Assembly: GCF_027924565.1 (NCBI RefSeq)
Contig: NZ_AP027041.1
Span: 1,860,001-1,924,000, forward strand
DNA length: 64,000 nucleotides
DNA from: Lysobacter auxotrophicus
GTDB lineage: Bacteria > Pseudomonadota > Gammaproteobacteria > Xanthomonadales > Xanthomonadaceae
Reading direction: 5' to 3'
Part shown: piece by piece, positions 1 through 7,845 of the stretch
Layout: each line of letters opens with the position of its first letter
Position numbering within the stretch: position 1 is the first letter of the stretch
Program-made: the position numbers and the translations under genes
The notes under the pieces: model-generated
The model's input: the letters and a program-made list of their open reading frames with translations, nothing else
Databases searched by the model: none
What the model was told of the DNA's origin: nothing

Positions 1-751
1 CGAGCGCGCTGTAGCCGGCGTACCAGGGCCCGCGCGAGAACGCCATCAACGCGCCCAGCGCGCCGCTCACCGTCGCGGTGAAGAACAGGCAGCCGACCGA
101 CACGCCCAGCCGCAGCGGGCGCGCCATCAGCATCGCCCACCAGAACAGCAGGGCCGACACGAGGAAACACAGGTGCTGCACGATGTGCCAGGCGGGGTTT
201 GCGAGCGCGAGGTCGAACGCCGCCGGCGCGTGCCACAGCCACAGCACGGCGGCCTGCAGCAGCGTCGCGACGATCGGCGCGGTGAGCAGGCGCCACGGGC
301 CGGCAATCGCGCCATGCCGGCCGGCGTTCGCCCAGGCCAGGCGCCACCCGTGCGGCAGCGCCCAGAGCGCGGTCGCGACCGGACGCGCCATTACCAGCAT
401 CGGCGCGGCGACGAGCATCAGCAGTTCGTGTTCCAGCATGTGCGCCGCGAAGGAACGCTCGCCGGCCGCGTGCAGCGGCGTGACGAGCGCGCCCGCGAGC
501 ACGATCCACCCGCCGATGAACCACAACAGGCTGGCGCGATGCGCGGACGGGTTCGACGAACGCCGCGTGAGCCGCACATGGCCCGTGACGAACCACGCCA
601 GGCTGAGCAGCAGCGGCACGACGATCCAGGGATCGAATGTCCACGTCAGCGGCTTCAGCGGTTCGCCGTGCGCATGCGCCAGCGACGGAATCGCGGCCGC
701 GACGCAGGCGAGCGCGACGCTTCGAACGGCGCGCCGCGCGATCACGGGCAC
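1..751 (-). CDS. ctaG: CtaG-type cytochrome c oxidase assembly protein (truncated by window edge)
   Basis: Integral membrane protein of the caa3_CtaG family, linked to maturation of haem-copper oxidases. Reading the minus strand from a GTG at 751 (or 745) gives a short hydrophobic leader ending near AHAHGEP, then several membrane segments with the His-rich pieces HMLEHELLML and WLWHAPAAFDLAL, which are typical of the family. The C-terminus is cut off by the left window edge. The start overlaps the end of the upstream small membrane gene (TGA at 742-744), so it is translationally coupled and is the last visible gene of the oxidase operon. Family assignment is firm. Which GTG is used is uncertain. 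Confidence 0.85.
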   Translation of the reverse strand, partial: MPVIARRAVRSVALACVAAAIPSLAHAHGEPLKPLTWTFDPWIVVPLLLSLAWFVTGHVRLTRRSSNPSAHRASLLWFIGGWIVLAGALVTPLHAAGERSFAAHMLEHELLMLVAAPMLVMARPVATALWALPHGWRLAWANAGRHGAIAGPWRLLTAPIVATLLQAAVLWLWHAPAAFDLALANPAWHIVQHLCFLVSALLFWWAMLMARPLRLGVSVGCLFFTATVSGALGALMAFSRGPWYAGYSAL

Positions 752-1083
752 GACGGCACCAGCCACGTCGCCAGCGTCTGCCACGCCACGCCCACGGCGC
801 ACAGCGCGCACGCCAGCCAGCCCAGCTGCGCGGTGAAGCGGCGCGTCTGGAGGTGCGGATGCGCGTCGTCGCCGCGCACGGCGAACCACGAGATCGCACT
901 GCCCGATGCCATCAGCAGCCACGACACCGACGCGACGCCCAGGCCGATGACCAGCGAGCCCAGCTCGCACTGGAAACGCAGCATGTCCGCCAGCAGCTGG
1001 TGGTGCAGCGCCTCGCCGCCGAGCGCGGCGACCAGCGCGGCCCACGGCGCGAAGCGACTGGTGCCCAGGACGTTCATACCCAT
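742..1083 (-). CDS. Small two-helix membrane protein of the cytochrome oxidase operon
   Basis: A 113-residue protein with two clear hydrophobic segments (about residues 43-60 and 86-110) separated by a basic, His-containing loop (RGDDAHPHLQTRR). It overlaps the end of the subunit III-like gene by 10 bases and the start of ctaG by a few bases, which places it inside the oxidase operon. By position and size it could be a subunit IV-like or assembly component, but no diagnostic motif was recognised. The start at 1083 is preferred because it gives the 10-base overlap; a second in-frame Met lies two codons later. Confidence 0.7.
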   Translation of the reverse strand: MGMNVLGTSRFAPWAALVAALGGEALHHQLLADMLRFQCELGSLVIGLGVASVSWLLMASGSAISWFAVRGDDAHPHLQTRRFTAQLGWLACALCAVGVAWQTLATWLVPSCP

Positions 1084-1697
1084 CGCGGCGTCCAGTAGAT
1101 GACGACGTAGATCGCGACCCAGCCCCAGACGATGAAGTGCCAGTACATCGCGTTGTCGGCGACCCCCGAATGCTTGCGGCCGCCGAACGGCTTGGACCAC
1201 GTCAGCGCGGCGAGCACGCCGGTGTCGAACACGTCGGTGAGCATGTGCATCGTGTGCAGCACGATCAGCGCCCATACGATCGAGCCGTACGCCGTGCGGT
1301 CCCAGCGCACGTTCATCGCGTCCATCTCGACCGCGCGCAGCACCAGCGTCGCCAGGCCCAGCAGCGTCATCAGCAGCAGGCCCCAGCGCACGGCCGCGTT
1401 CTGCTTCTGCGTCGCCTTGCGGCCGAGCCACACGTTGGGGATTTCCGTCAGCACCAGTGCGACGGTGAACACGGTGGCCCACAACAGCGGCGGTGGCGAC
1501 GAGGACGGCGGCCACGTGGTTTCGTTGTGCAGCAGGTAGTAGTACGCGCCGATCGCGAGCACGAACGCCGTGCCTTCGATGAGCATGAAGCCCATCACGC
1601 CCCACCAGCTGATCGTGGACGAGCCGAACGCGTAGTCGCGCAGGCCCGCCACGTTGGTGACGGCGACGGGCTCGCGCGCGGTGGGGTCATGCCGCAT
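1074..1697 (-). CDS. Cytochrome c oxidase subunit III family protein
   Basis: A 207-residue polytopic protein with about five membrane helices, matching the short form of haem-copper oxidase subunit III. Recognisable parts are the first helix with a buried acid (GFMLIEGTAFVLAIG), a His-rich helix (IVLHTMHMLTDVF) and the C-terminal helix ending in NAMYWHFIVWGWVAIYVVIY. Its start overlaps the end of the subunit I gene by 11 bases. Subunit III stabilises the catalytic core and the proton entry path. The sequence is divergent from mitochondrial-type subunit III, in line with a c(o)aa3-like oxidase that uses CtaG for assembly. Confidence 0.85.
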   Translation of the reverse strand: MRHDPTAREPVAVTNVAGLRDYAFGSSTISWWGVMGFMLIEGTAFVLAIGAYYYLLHNETTWPPSSSPPPLLWATVFTVALVLTEIPNVWLGRKATQKQNAAVRWGLLLMTLLGLATLVLRAVEMDAMNVRWDRTAYGSIVWALIVLHTMHMLTDVFDTGVLAALTWSKPFGGRKHSGVADNAMYWHFIVWGWVAIYVVIYWTPRWV

Positions 1698-3627
1698 GGC
1701 GTGGCTCCCCGTCGTCGCGGCCTTCGTCGGTGTGTTCGTCCTCGTCGTGCTTCAGGCTCGGGTCGGAGCGCTTGGGCCAGAACCAGATCGTCAGCGTGAT
1801 CGCCAGCGGGATCGCGCCCCACACGATCCCCCACTGGTCGAAGATCGACCACACGAACAGCACCGTGATCGCCAGCGCGCTCCAGAACGGCCAGATGCTC
1901 GGATCCGGCAGCGCCCACCGGCAGCAAGGCGTCGCATCGACCGGCGTGGTGAGCAGCACCTCGCGTCGGTCCTCGCGCACGCCTTCGGCGACGGGAAGGC
2001 GCGGCTCGGGCGTGGCGTTGTCGTCCGCCCACAGGGGATGGCGGCCGGTGACCACCGGAATGTGCGCAAAGTTGTACGACGGCGGCGGGCTCGACACGGC
2101 CCAGGAGAGGTCGGGCGAACCCCATGGGTCGGCCGGTGCGGCCTCGCCCTTGCGCAGCGAGCGCGCGATGTTGATCACCAGCAGAAGCACGCTCGCGGCG
2201 ATCATGTACGAGCCGACGGTCGAGATGAAGTTGTACAGGTCCCAGCCCATGCCGGCCGGGTAGGTGTACACGCGGCGCGGCATGCCGATGAGCCCGAGGT
2301 AATGCATCGGGAAGAACGTCACGTTGAAGCCGACGAAGAACAGCCAGAACTGCCAGCGCCCCATGCGCTCGCTGAGCATCCGGCCGCTGATCTTCGGGAA
2401 CCAGTAGTACAGCGCGCCCACCAGCGGGAACACCGCGCCGCCGATCAGCACGTAATGGAAGTGCGCGACGACGAAATAGGTGTCGTGCACCTGCAGGTCC
2501 AGCGGCACGGACGCGAGCATCACGCCGGTGAGCCCGCCGAGCACGAACAGCGCGAAGAAGCCGATCACGTGCAGCAGCGCGACGCGCAAATGCAGCCGTC
2601 CGGTGGCGAGCGTCGCGATCCAGCAGAAGATCTGCACGCCGGCCGGCACGGCGATCAGCATGCTCGCGGCGGTGTAGAAACTGTTGCCCATCGGCGGCAG
2701 GCCGGTGGCGAACATGTGGTGCACCCACAGGCCGAACGCCAGGAAACCCGTCGCCACCAGCGCCAGCACCATCGGCACGTAGCCGAAGATCGGACGGCGC
2801 GCGAAGGTCTCCACGATGCTGGAGATCATCCCCAGCGCCGGCATGAAGATGATGTAGACCTCCGGATGCCCGAAGAACCAGAACAGGTGCTGCCACAGCA
2901 GCGGATCGCCGCCTTCGGCCGCGTTGTAGAACTGCGTGCCGACCAGGCGGTCGGAGATCAGGAAGCTGCTCGACAGCATCACCGCCGGCATCGCGAAGAC
3001 GATCATGAAGCTGGTCACCAGCATCGCCCACACGAACAGCGGGATGCGCGCCAGCGTCATGCCGGGCGCGCGCATGGTCATCACCGTGGCGATGATCTCC
3101 ACCGCCACGCACAGCGCGGCCACTTCGGTGAAGGTGATCATCTGCGCCCAGAAATCGGTGCGCTTGCCGGGCGAGAAGTCCGACGAGGACAGCGGCACGT
3201 AGCCGGACCAGCCGGCCTCCGGGCCCACGTCCATGAAGAACGCGACGAAGATCATGATCCCGCCGAACAGGTACACCCAGTAGCTGAAGGCGTTGAGGCG
3301 CGGGAACGAGATGTTGCGCGTGCCGACCATCAGCGGGACGACGTACACCGCCACGGCTTCCATCACCGGCACCGCGAACAGGAACATCATCGCCGAGCCG
3401 TGCAGCGAGAACATCTGGTTGTACAGGTCCGGGCCGATCAGCGAGTTTTCCGATACGGCCAGCTGCGTGCGCATCGCCAGCGCGAGCAGCCCGGCGAGCA
3501 CGAAGAAGCCCAGCGCGGTGGCGATGTAGCGCCTGGCCACGCGTTTGTGGTCGACGGTGGTGAGCCAGCCGATGAAGCCGGGCGGATCGGACCAGGTGGC
3601 CTGCAGGCGGTCGGTCGCGGCGTTCAT
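1687..3627 (-). CDS. ctaD: Cytochrome c oxidase subunit I, aa3 type
   Basis: The catalytic subunit of a haem-copper cytochrome c oxidase, reducing O2 to water while pumping protons across the inner membrane. The 646-residue product has the canonical HPEVYIIFMPALG segment (Cu-B His and the crosslinked Tyr), the second Cu-B pair in LWVHHMFATG, and the haem ligand region HDTYFVVAHFHYVLIGG. It is longer than the usual ~530 residues because of a C-terminal extension with two further hydrophobic segments and an acidic/His tail, reminiscent of a fused subunit IV-like domain. ATG at 3627 overlaps the stop of subunit II (ATGA), so the two are translationally coupled. Confidence 0.95.
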   Translation of the reverse strand: MNAATDRLQATWSDPPGFIGWLTTVDHKRVARRYIATALGFFVLAGLLALAMRTQLAVSENSLIGPDLYNQMFSLHGSAMMFLFAVPVMEAVAVYVVPLMVGTRNISFPRLNAFSYWVYLFGGIMIFVAFFMDVGPEAGWSGYVPLSSSDFSPGKRTDFWAQMITFTEVAALCVAVEIIATVMTMRAPGMTLARIPLFVWAMLVTSFMIVFAMPAVMLSSSFLISDRLVGTQFYNAAEGGDPLLWQHLFWFFGHPEVYIIFMPALGMISSIVETFARRPIFGYVPMVLALVATGFLAFGLWVHHMFATGLPPMGNSFYTAASMLIAVPAGVQIFCWIATLATGRLHLRVALLHVIGFFALFVLGGLTGVMLASVPLDLQVHDTYFVVAHFHYVLIGGAVFPLVGALYYWFPKISGRMLSERMGRWQFWLFFVGFNVTFFPMHYLGLIGMPRRVYTYPAGMGWDLYNFISTVGSYMIAASVLLLVINIARSLRKGEAAPADPWGSPDLSWAVSSPPPSYNFAHIPVVTGRHPLWADDNATPEPRLPVAEGVREDRREVLLTTPVDATPCCRWALPDPSIWPFWSALAITVLFVWSIFDQWGIVWGAIPLAITLTIWFWPKRSDPSLKHDEDEHTDEGRDDGEPRHAA

Positions 3628-4631
3628 CGCAGTTCCATCAGGTAATCGACGAGCGCGTCGGCGTCTTCGCGGGCGAGCGGCACGGCGGGCATCAGGTTGC
3701 CGGGCTTGGGATGCTGCGGGTCGGCGATCCAGCGGGCGAGGGCGTCGCGTTCCATCGGCAAGGAGCCGGCGGCGAGCGTGCGTCGACTCGCCAGGTGCGT
3801 GAGGTCCGGCCCGGTGCGACCGCCGGCCGGCGTGCCGCGGATCGTGTGGCAGTTGCCGCAGGCCGAGCGCTGGAAGACTTCCGATCCATGCAGGGTTCGA
3901 TCATTCGACGGCGAGGGCGCCGGCTGGAGCTGCTGCGCGCGCCAGGCGTCGAACCGCGCCTGTTCGGCAACCTGCACGTCGAGCGCCATCTTCGCGTGCT
4001 GCAGTCCGCAGAATTCGGCGCACTGGCCGCGGAATTCCCCGGCGCGTCGCGGCGTGATCCACACCGCGTTGGTGCGGCCGGGCACGAGGTCTTCCTTGCC
4101 GCTCAGCGCCGGCACCCAGAAGCTGTGGATGACATCGCCCGAGCGCAGCTCGATCCGCGCCGTGCGATCGCGCGGCAGGCGCAGCTCGTTGGCCGTGGTG
4201 AAGCGACGCGAGACGTCGTGGTCGAGGTATTCGACCTGCCACCACCATTGGCGCGCGGTGATGCGCACTTCCAGGTCAGGCTTCGCATCGCCCGAGCCGC
4301 TCCCGTGCAACCGGCGATCGGCGAGGAAGCTGATGGCGACGAACCACGTCAGCAACCCGACGACGAGCACGGCCCACGCGGCGAGCGCACGCGCGAGCAT
4401 CGGGTCGTGGCGCGCGCCTTCGCTCGCAAGCGCACGACGACGGCGCCAGATCGCCCAGGCGAGCACGCCGAGCACGAACAGGTAGATCGTGCTGCACGCC
4501 CACACCATGATCTGCCAGACGCGGTCGATCGCTTCGGACTGGTCGGACGCGGGCGTGAGCATCGACTGCACGCCCGCGTGCGCCGACAGCGCGAGCATCA
4601 GCAACGCGGCGAATGCGAGGCATCGTTTCAT
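3624..4631 (-). CDS. coxB: Cytochrome c oxidase subunit II with fused cytochrome c domain
   Basis: A 335-residue protein that takes electrons from a cytochrome c donor. It has a signal peptide (about residues 1-19), two membrane helices, and a cupredoxin domain with the dinuclear Cu-A site in GQCAEFCGLQHAKM. A C-terminal cytochrome c domain follows, with haem motif CGNCH and a likely axial Met in GNLMPAVPL. The caa3-type fusion means the oxidase carries its own c-haem. The start at 4631 overlaps the stop of the upstream cytochrome gene (ATGA). Confidence 0.94.
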   Translation of the reverse strand: MKRCLAFAALLMLALSAHAGVQSMLTPASDQSEAIDRVWQIMVWACSTIYLFVLGVLAWAIWRRRRALASEGARHDPMLARALAAWAVLVVGLLTWFVAISFLADRRLHGSGSGDAKPDLEVRITARQWWWQVEYLDHDVSRRFTTANELRLPRDRTARIELRSGDVIHSFWVPALSGKEDLVPGRTNAVWITPRRAGEFRGQCAEFCGLQHAKMALDVQVAEQARFDAWRAQQLQPAPSPSNDRTLHGSEVFQRSACGNCHTIRGTPAGGRTGPDLTHLASRRTLAAGSLPMERDALARWIADPQHPKPGNLMPAVPLAREDADALVDYLMELR

Positions 4632-5194
4632 TGCGGCGGCGGACTCTGCGCGGAGGCCTCGCTGCCGCGCGGCGGCTGCTCCGGCACCTGCGTGAACGGC
4701 GGCGTCGCGGCGAGGCCCTCGCGACGACTCGGCGCCGCGGCCTTGGACACGTTGCCCGACATCGCGCGCACGTACGCGGCGATCTGCCACGCCTGCATGT
4801 CGGTGAGCTTGCCGTGCCACGCCGGCATGCCGTTCGGGCGGCCTTCGATGATGCTCGAATGGATCTGGTCGATGCTGCCGCCGTAGCGCCACTGGTCGTC
4901 CATCAAGGCCGGGCCGATGCCGCCGCCGCCGTTGTTGTGGCAGCCGTTGCAGTTGAACCAGCGGTACAGACGCCCGCCCTGGGTGATGTGGTACGCGTTC
5001 TGCTGGTACTGCTGGCCGATGGCGCTGGCCACCTTCGGCTGCGGCGAGCCGGGCTGGAAATCGGTGAGCGCCGGGCCCGGGTTGGTGCCCTCCGGCGCTT
5101 GGTGGTACGCACGGCGCTCGCGATCGCAACCGCTGGCGATCAACGCCATCGCGGTGACCAGCGCGACGAGTTCAACGCGGCAGCGAGAAGACAT
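4628..5194 (-). CDS. Lipoprotein c-type cytochrome of the PQQ dehydrogenase/oxidase operon
   Basis: A 188-residue monohaem cytochrome c. The N-terminus is a lipoprotein signal (MALIASGC, acylated Cys at about residue 23), the haem motif CNGCH lies at residues 82-86, and the likely axial Met sits in RPNGMPAWHG. The C-terminus is a Pro/Ser/Gln-rich tail. The start at 5194 overlaps the PQQ dehydrogenase gene end by about 20 bases and the stop overlaps coxB. Position suggests it carries electrons from the periplasmic dehydrogenase to the caa3-type oxidase, analogous to XoxG/cytochrome cL. That role is inferred from context. Confidence 0.88.
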   Translation of the reverse strand: MSSRCRVELVALVTAMALIASGCDRERRAYHQAPEGTNPGPALTDFQPGSPQPKVASAIGQQYQQNAYHITQGGRLYRWFNCNGCHNNGGGGIGPALMDDQWRYGGSIDQIHSSIIEGRPNGMPAWHGKLTDMQAWQIAAYVRAMSGNVSKAAAPSRREGLAATPPFTQVPEQPPRGSEASAQSPPPQ

Positions 5195-6965
5195 ACAGCG
5201 TCCCCCCGGCGGTCGTGCGGTCCTTGAGGTCCGGCAACGCGCTGCCCCAGCCGGCGGCGGCGGTGGCATCGCGCGTGTCGAGGTTGTTCACCACGACGGC
5301 GCCGGGCCAGCCGCCGATGCCCGACAGCACCGCGATGTACTGGCGCCCGTCAGGGCCGCGATAACTCACCGGTTGCCCGATGATTCCGGAGTCCGTCTTG
5401 AACTGCCAGAGCAGCTTGCCGCTGCGCGCGTCGACGGCCTTGAACCAGCCGTCCATCGTGCCGTAGAACACGAGCCCGCCCGCGGTGGTCAGCGTGCCGC
5501 TCCACACCGGCAGGTCTTCCCTGATCTGCCATGCGGCCTTGCGCGCGACCGGATCCCACGCGGTGAACAGTCCGCGATTCCCGCCGGGCCCGGCGTAATA
5601 CACCGCATCGGCGCCGACGTATGGCGTGCCCGCGATGTAGTTCACCTCGTTGGGCTGCCAGTCCATGCACAGGTTGTTGTGCGGCACGTAGAGCAGTCCG
5701 GTCTGCGGCGACCACGCGGACGGGTTCCAGTCCTTCGCGCCGGGCGCGGCGGGGCAGATCTGGCGCGTGACCTTTCCGCTGGACGGCTGTTTCTCCGTGT
5801 TCCAGTGCGGCCGTCCCGTCTTGAGATCCACGCGATCGATGGCGTTCACCGGCACGAAGGCGTCGGCCGACAGCAGCTGCCCGGTCGCGCGATCCATCAC
5901 GTACAGGTAGCCGTTGCGCTCCGGGCGCACGATCACCGGGCGAAGCTGCCCGTTGATGTTGAGGTCCACCAGCACGCTCTCGTTGATCGCGTCGTAGTCG
6001 AACAGGTCGTGCGGGCTGAACTGGTAGAACCAGCGTGCCTGGCCGTCGTCGGGATCGCGCGCGAACATGCCGGCCGTCCACTTGTTGTCGCCGGGGCGCT
6101 GCTCGGCATTCCACGGCCCGGCGTTCCCCGTGCCGTAATAGATGAGGTCGAGTTTGGGGTCGTAGGAAATCCAGCCCCACACGGTGCCGCCGCCGATCTT
6201 CCACGCGTCCGGCGGCCACGTGGTCTTGCCCAGATCCTTGCCGCGTTCGCTCGCGTAGTACGGCTTGAAGGCGGGGCCGATGAGCACGTCGCTGTCGGGG
6301 CCGGTGCTCCACGCCTTCCATGCGGTCTTGCCGGTTTTCGCGTCCAGCGCGACCAGCCAGCCACGCACGCCGAACTCGCCGCCCGAGTTGCCGACCAGCA
6401 CCTTTCCCTTCACCACCATCGGCGCCATCGTGATGGTCTCGCCGATATTGATGTCGGCCAGCTGCGTCTCCCACAGGCGCTTGCCGTCGTTCGCGTCGAG
6501 CGCGATGGTGCGGCCGTCGAGCGTGTTGAAGATGATCCGGCCTTCCCAGAACACGACGCCGCGATTGACCACGTCGCAGCACGCGACGCCCTGCGCGGGG
6601 GGTCTCGGGCGCGACTCGTACTTCCACTTGGTCGGCGCGCCCGGTCGGCTCAGGTCAAGCGCGTACACGACGTTGGGGAAGGGCGTGACGATGTACATCG
6701 TGTCGCCGACGATGATCGGCGCGGCTTCCTGGCCGCGCGCCACGCCGGTGGAAAACGTGAATTCGACCTTGAGCGACGACACGTTGCGCGCGTCGACCTG
6801 CGTCAACGGGCTGTAGCGCGTGTTGGCGTAATCCAGCGTGGCCATCGGCCAGTCGCCATCGCGCGGGGCGGGTGGTGCGGTGTGGCCTTCGGGAAGGAAG
6901 AACAGCGCGGCCGCCAGGACGGCGGCCGTTGTGCGCTGGTTGCAGGGCATGGCTCGCTGCCGCAT
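5172..6965 (-). CDS. PQQ-dependent alcohol dehydrogenase with lanthanide-type active site
   Basis: A periplasmic quinoprotein of the methanol/ethanol dehydrogenase family (597 residues from ATG 6965; ATG 6950 is also possible). It has a signal peptide (AAVLAAALFFLPEGHTA) and an eight-bladed propeller with repeated Trp-docking segments. The vicinal disulfide pair is Cys129-Cys130 (GVACCDVVNRG). Metal ligands fall at Glu197 (GGEFGVRG), Asn281 (GTGNAGPWN) and Asp323, with an extra Asp325 (LFDYDAIN). In this family an Asp two residues after the catalytic Asp marks lanthanide-dependent enzymes such as XoxF and PedH; calcium enzymes usually have Ala, Ser or Thr there. It heads the cytochrome c/oxidase operon. 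The substrate is not evident. Confidence 0.9.
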   Translation of the reverse strand: MRQRAMPCNQRTTAAVLAAALFFLPEGHTAPPAPRDGDWPMATLDYANTRYSPLTQVDARNVSSLKVEFTFSTGVARGQEAAPIIVGDTMYIVTPFPNVVYALDLSRPGAPTKWKYESRPRPPAQGVACCDVVNRGVVFWEGRIIFNTLDGRTIALDANDGKRLWETQLADINIGETITMAPMVVKGKVLVGNSGGEFGVRGWLVALDAKTGKTAWKAWSTGPDSDVLIGPAFKPYYASERGKDLGKTTWPPDAWKIGGGTVWGWISYDPKLDLIYYGTGNAGPWNAEQRPGDNKWTAGMFARDPDDGQARWFYQFSPHDLFDYDAINESVLVDLNINGQLRPVIVRPERNGYLYVMDRATGQLLSADAFVPVNAIDRVDLKTGRPHWNTEKQPSSGKVTRQICPAAPGAKDWNPSAWSPQTGLLYVPHNNLCMDWQPNEVNYIAGTPYVGADAVYYAGPGGNRGLFTAWDPVARKAAWQIREDLPVWSGTLTTAGGLVFYGTMDGWFKAVDARSGKLLWQFKTDSGIIGQPVSYRGPDGRQYIAVLSGIGGWPGAVVVNNLDTRDATAAAGWGSALPDLKDRTTAGGTLYVFSLPR

Positions 6966-7080
6966 CGAATGAACTGATGACGACGCTGCGCCGGCCGATG
7001 TGAAAGGCACGTCCAATGGCTGAACAAGCCGGACCGGCGTCGCCAGACGCCAGTCCGATGCGTGTCGGAACGCAGTTAAA

Positions 7081-7836
7081 TCACGCGTCGTCCGGATCCG
7101 GCGCGAGCAGTGCGACATCGTTTTCTAGTGCCAGTTCAAGCCAGCCGCGCACGCGTTCCAGGTGCATGTTTTCGTGATCGAGTGCGACGGCGAAGCGCCG
7201 CGCAAGCTCGTCCTGGTCCAGCTGCGTGGCGAGCGAGATGAGCAGTTCCCACGACGCGACGTCCACCAGTTCCGCGGTCATCAACACCTGCAGCGACTGC
7301 GCGAGCGTCGCGCGCGCCTCGTTCATCGCCTGGATCAGGCCCATGCCGGCGACGGCGGTCATGTCGGCGCACGGCGTCTGCACGGTCGCATCGCCGCCGA
7401 GTTTCTCGATGGCCTCCACCAGCAGCGTGAAGTGCGCCACTTCGTCGTTGCGGATGGCCTGCACCGTCTCGATGCTCATATCGCCCGGCAACGCGGCATC
7501 CACGGCGGCCGAAAGACGCTGCAGGAACGCGTCGTACAGCCGCACGCCCGAGCGCTCGTACGCGGCGCGTTCGCCGAGCTTGTCGAGGAGGATGTGCATG
7601 CGCCGTCCCTTGAGCGATTCGCCGACGGCGCCGACCACGCCGCGCAGCGTGTTGGGCGGCGGCATCGAGCCAACGGGTTCGGCTTCGTCGCGATACGAGG
7701 CGCGCAGGTCGGCCGCGCCGATGGCGGGGTGCGGGCTGCCTTCCTGCAGGTCGAGGCCCGAGAGCATCGCCTCGGAGTGCATGGGCGAGCTGGCGATTCC
7801 GGTGCGGTTCGCGCCGAGTTTGATCCGGTCCTGCAT
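7081..7836 (-). CDS. Ferritin-like domain protein (251 aa)
   Basis: Predicted soluble helical protein with spaced Glu/His motifs of a ferritin-like di-iron bundle: ERSGVRLYDAF, IRNDEVAHFTLL, MTAELVDVASWE and LDHENMHLERVRGWLE. No signal peptide is seen. A ~70-residue Gly/Pro-containing N-terminal extension precedes the bundle. It starts 9 bases after the other ferritin-like gene (7846-9009), so the two are probably co-transcribed and may form a complex. Possible roles are metal storage, peroxide handling or an uncharacterised oxygenase; nothing in the sequence decides between these. Confidence 0.75.
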   Translation of the reverse strand: MQDRIKLGANRTGIASSPMHSEAMLSGLDLQEGSPHPAIGAADLRASYRDEAEPVGSMPPPNTLRGVVGAVGESLKGRRMHILLDKLGERAAYERSGVRLYDAFLQRLSAAVDAALPGDMSIETVQAIRNDEVAHFTLLVEAIEKLGGDATVQTPCADMTAVAGMGLIQAMNEARATLAQSLQVLMTAELVDVASWELLISLATQLDQDELARRFAVALDHENMHLERVRGWLELALENDVALLAPDPDDA

Positions 7837-7845
7837 GACAGCCTC

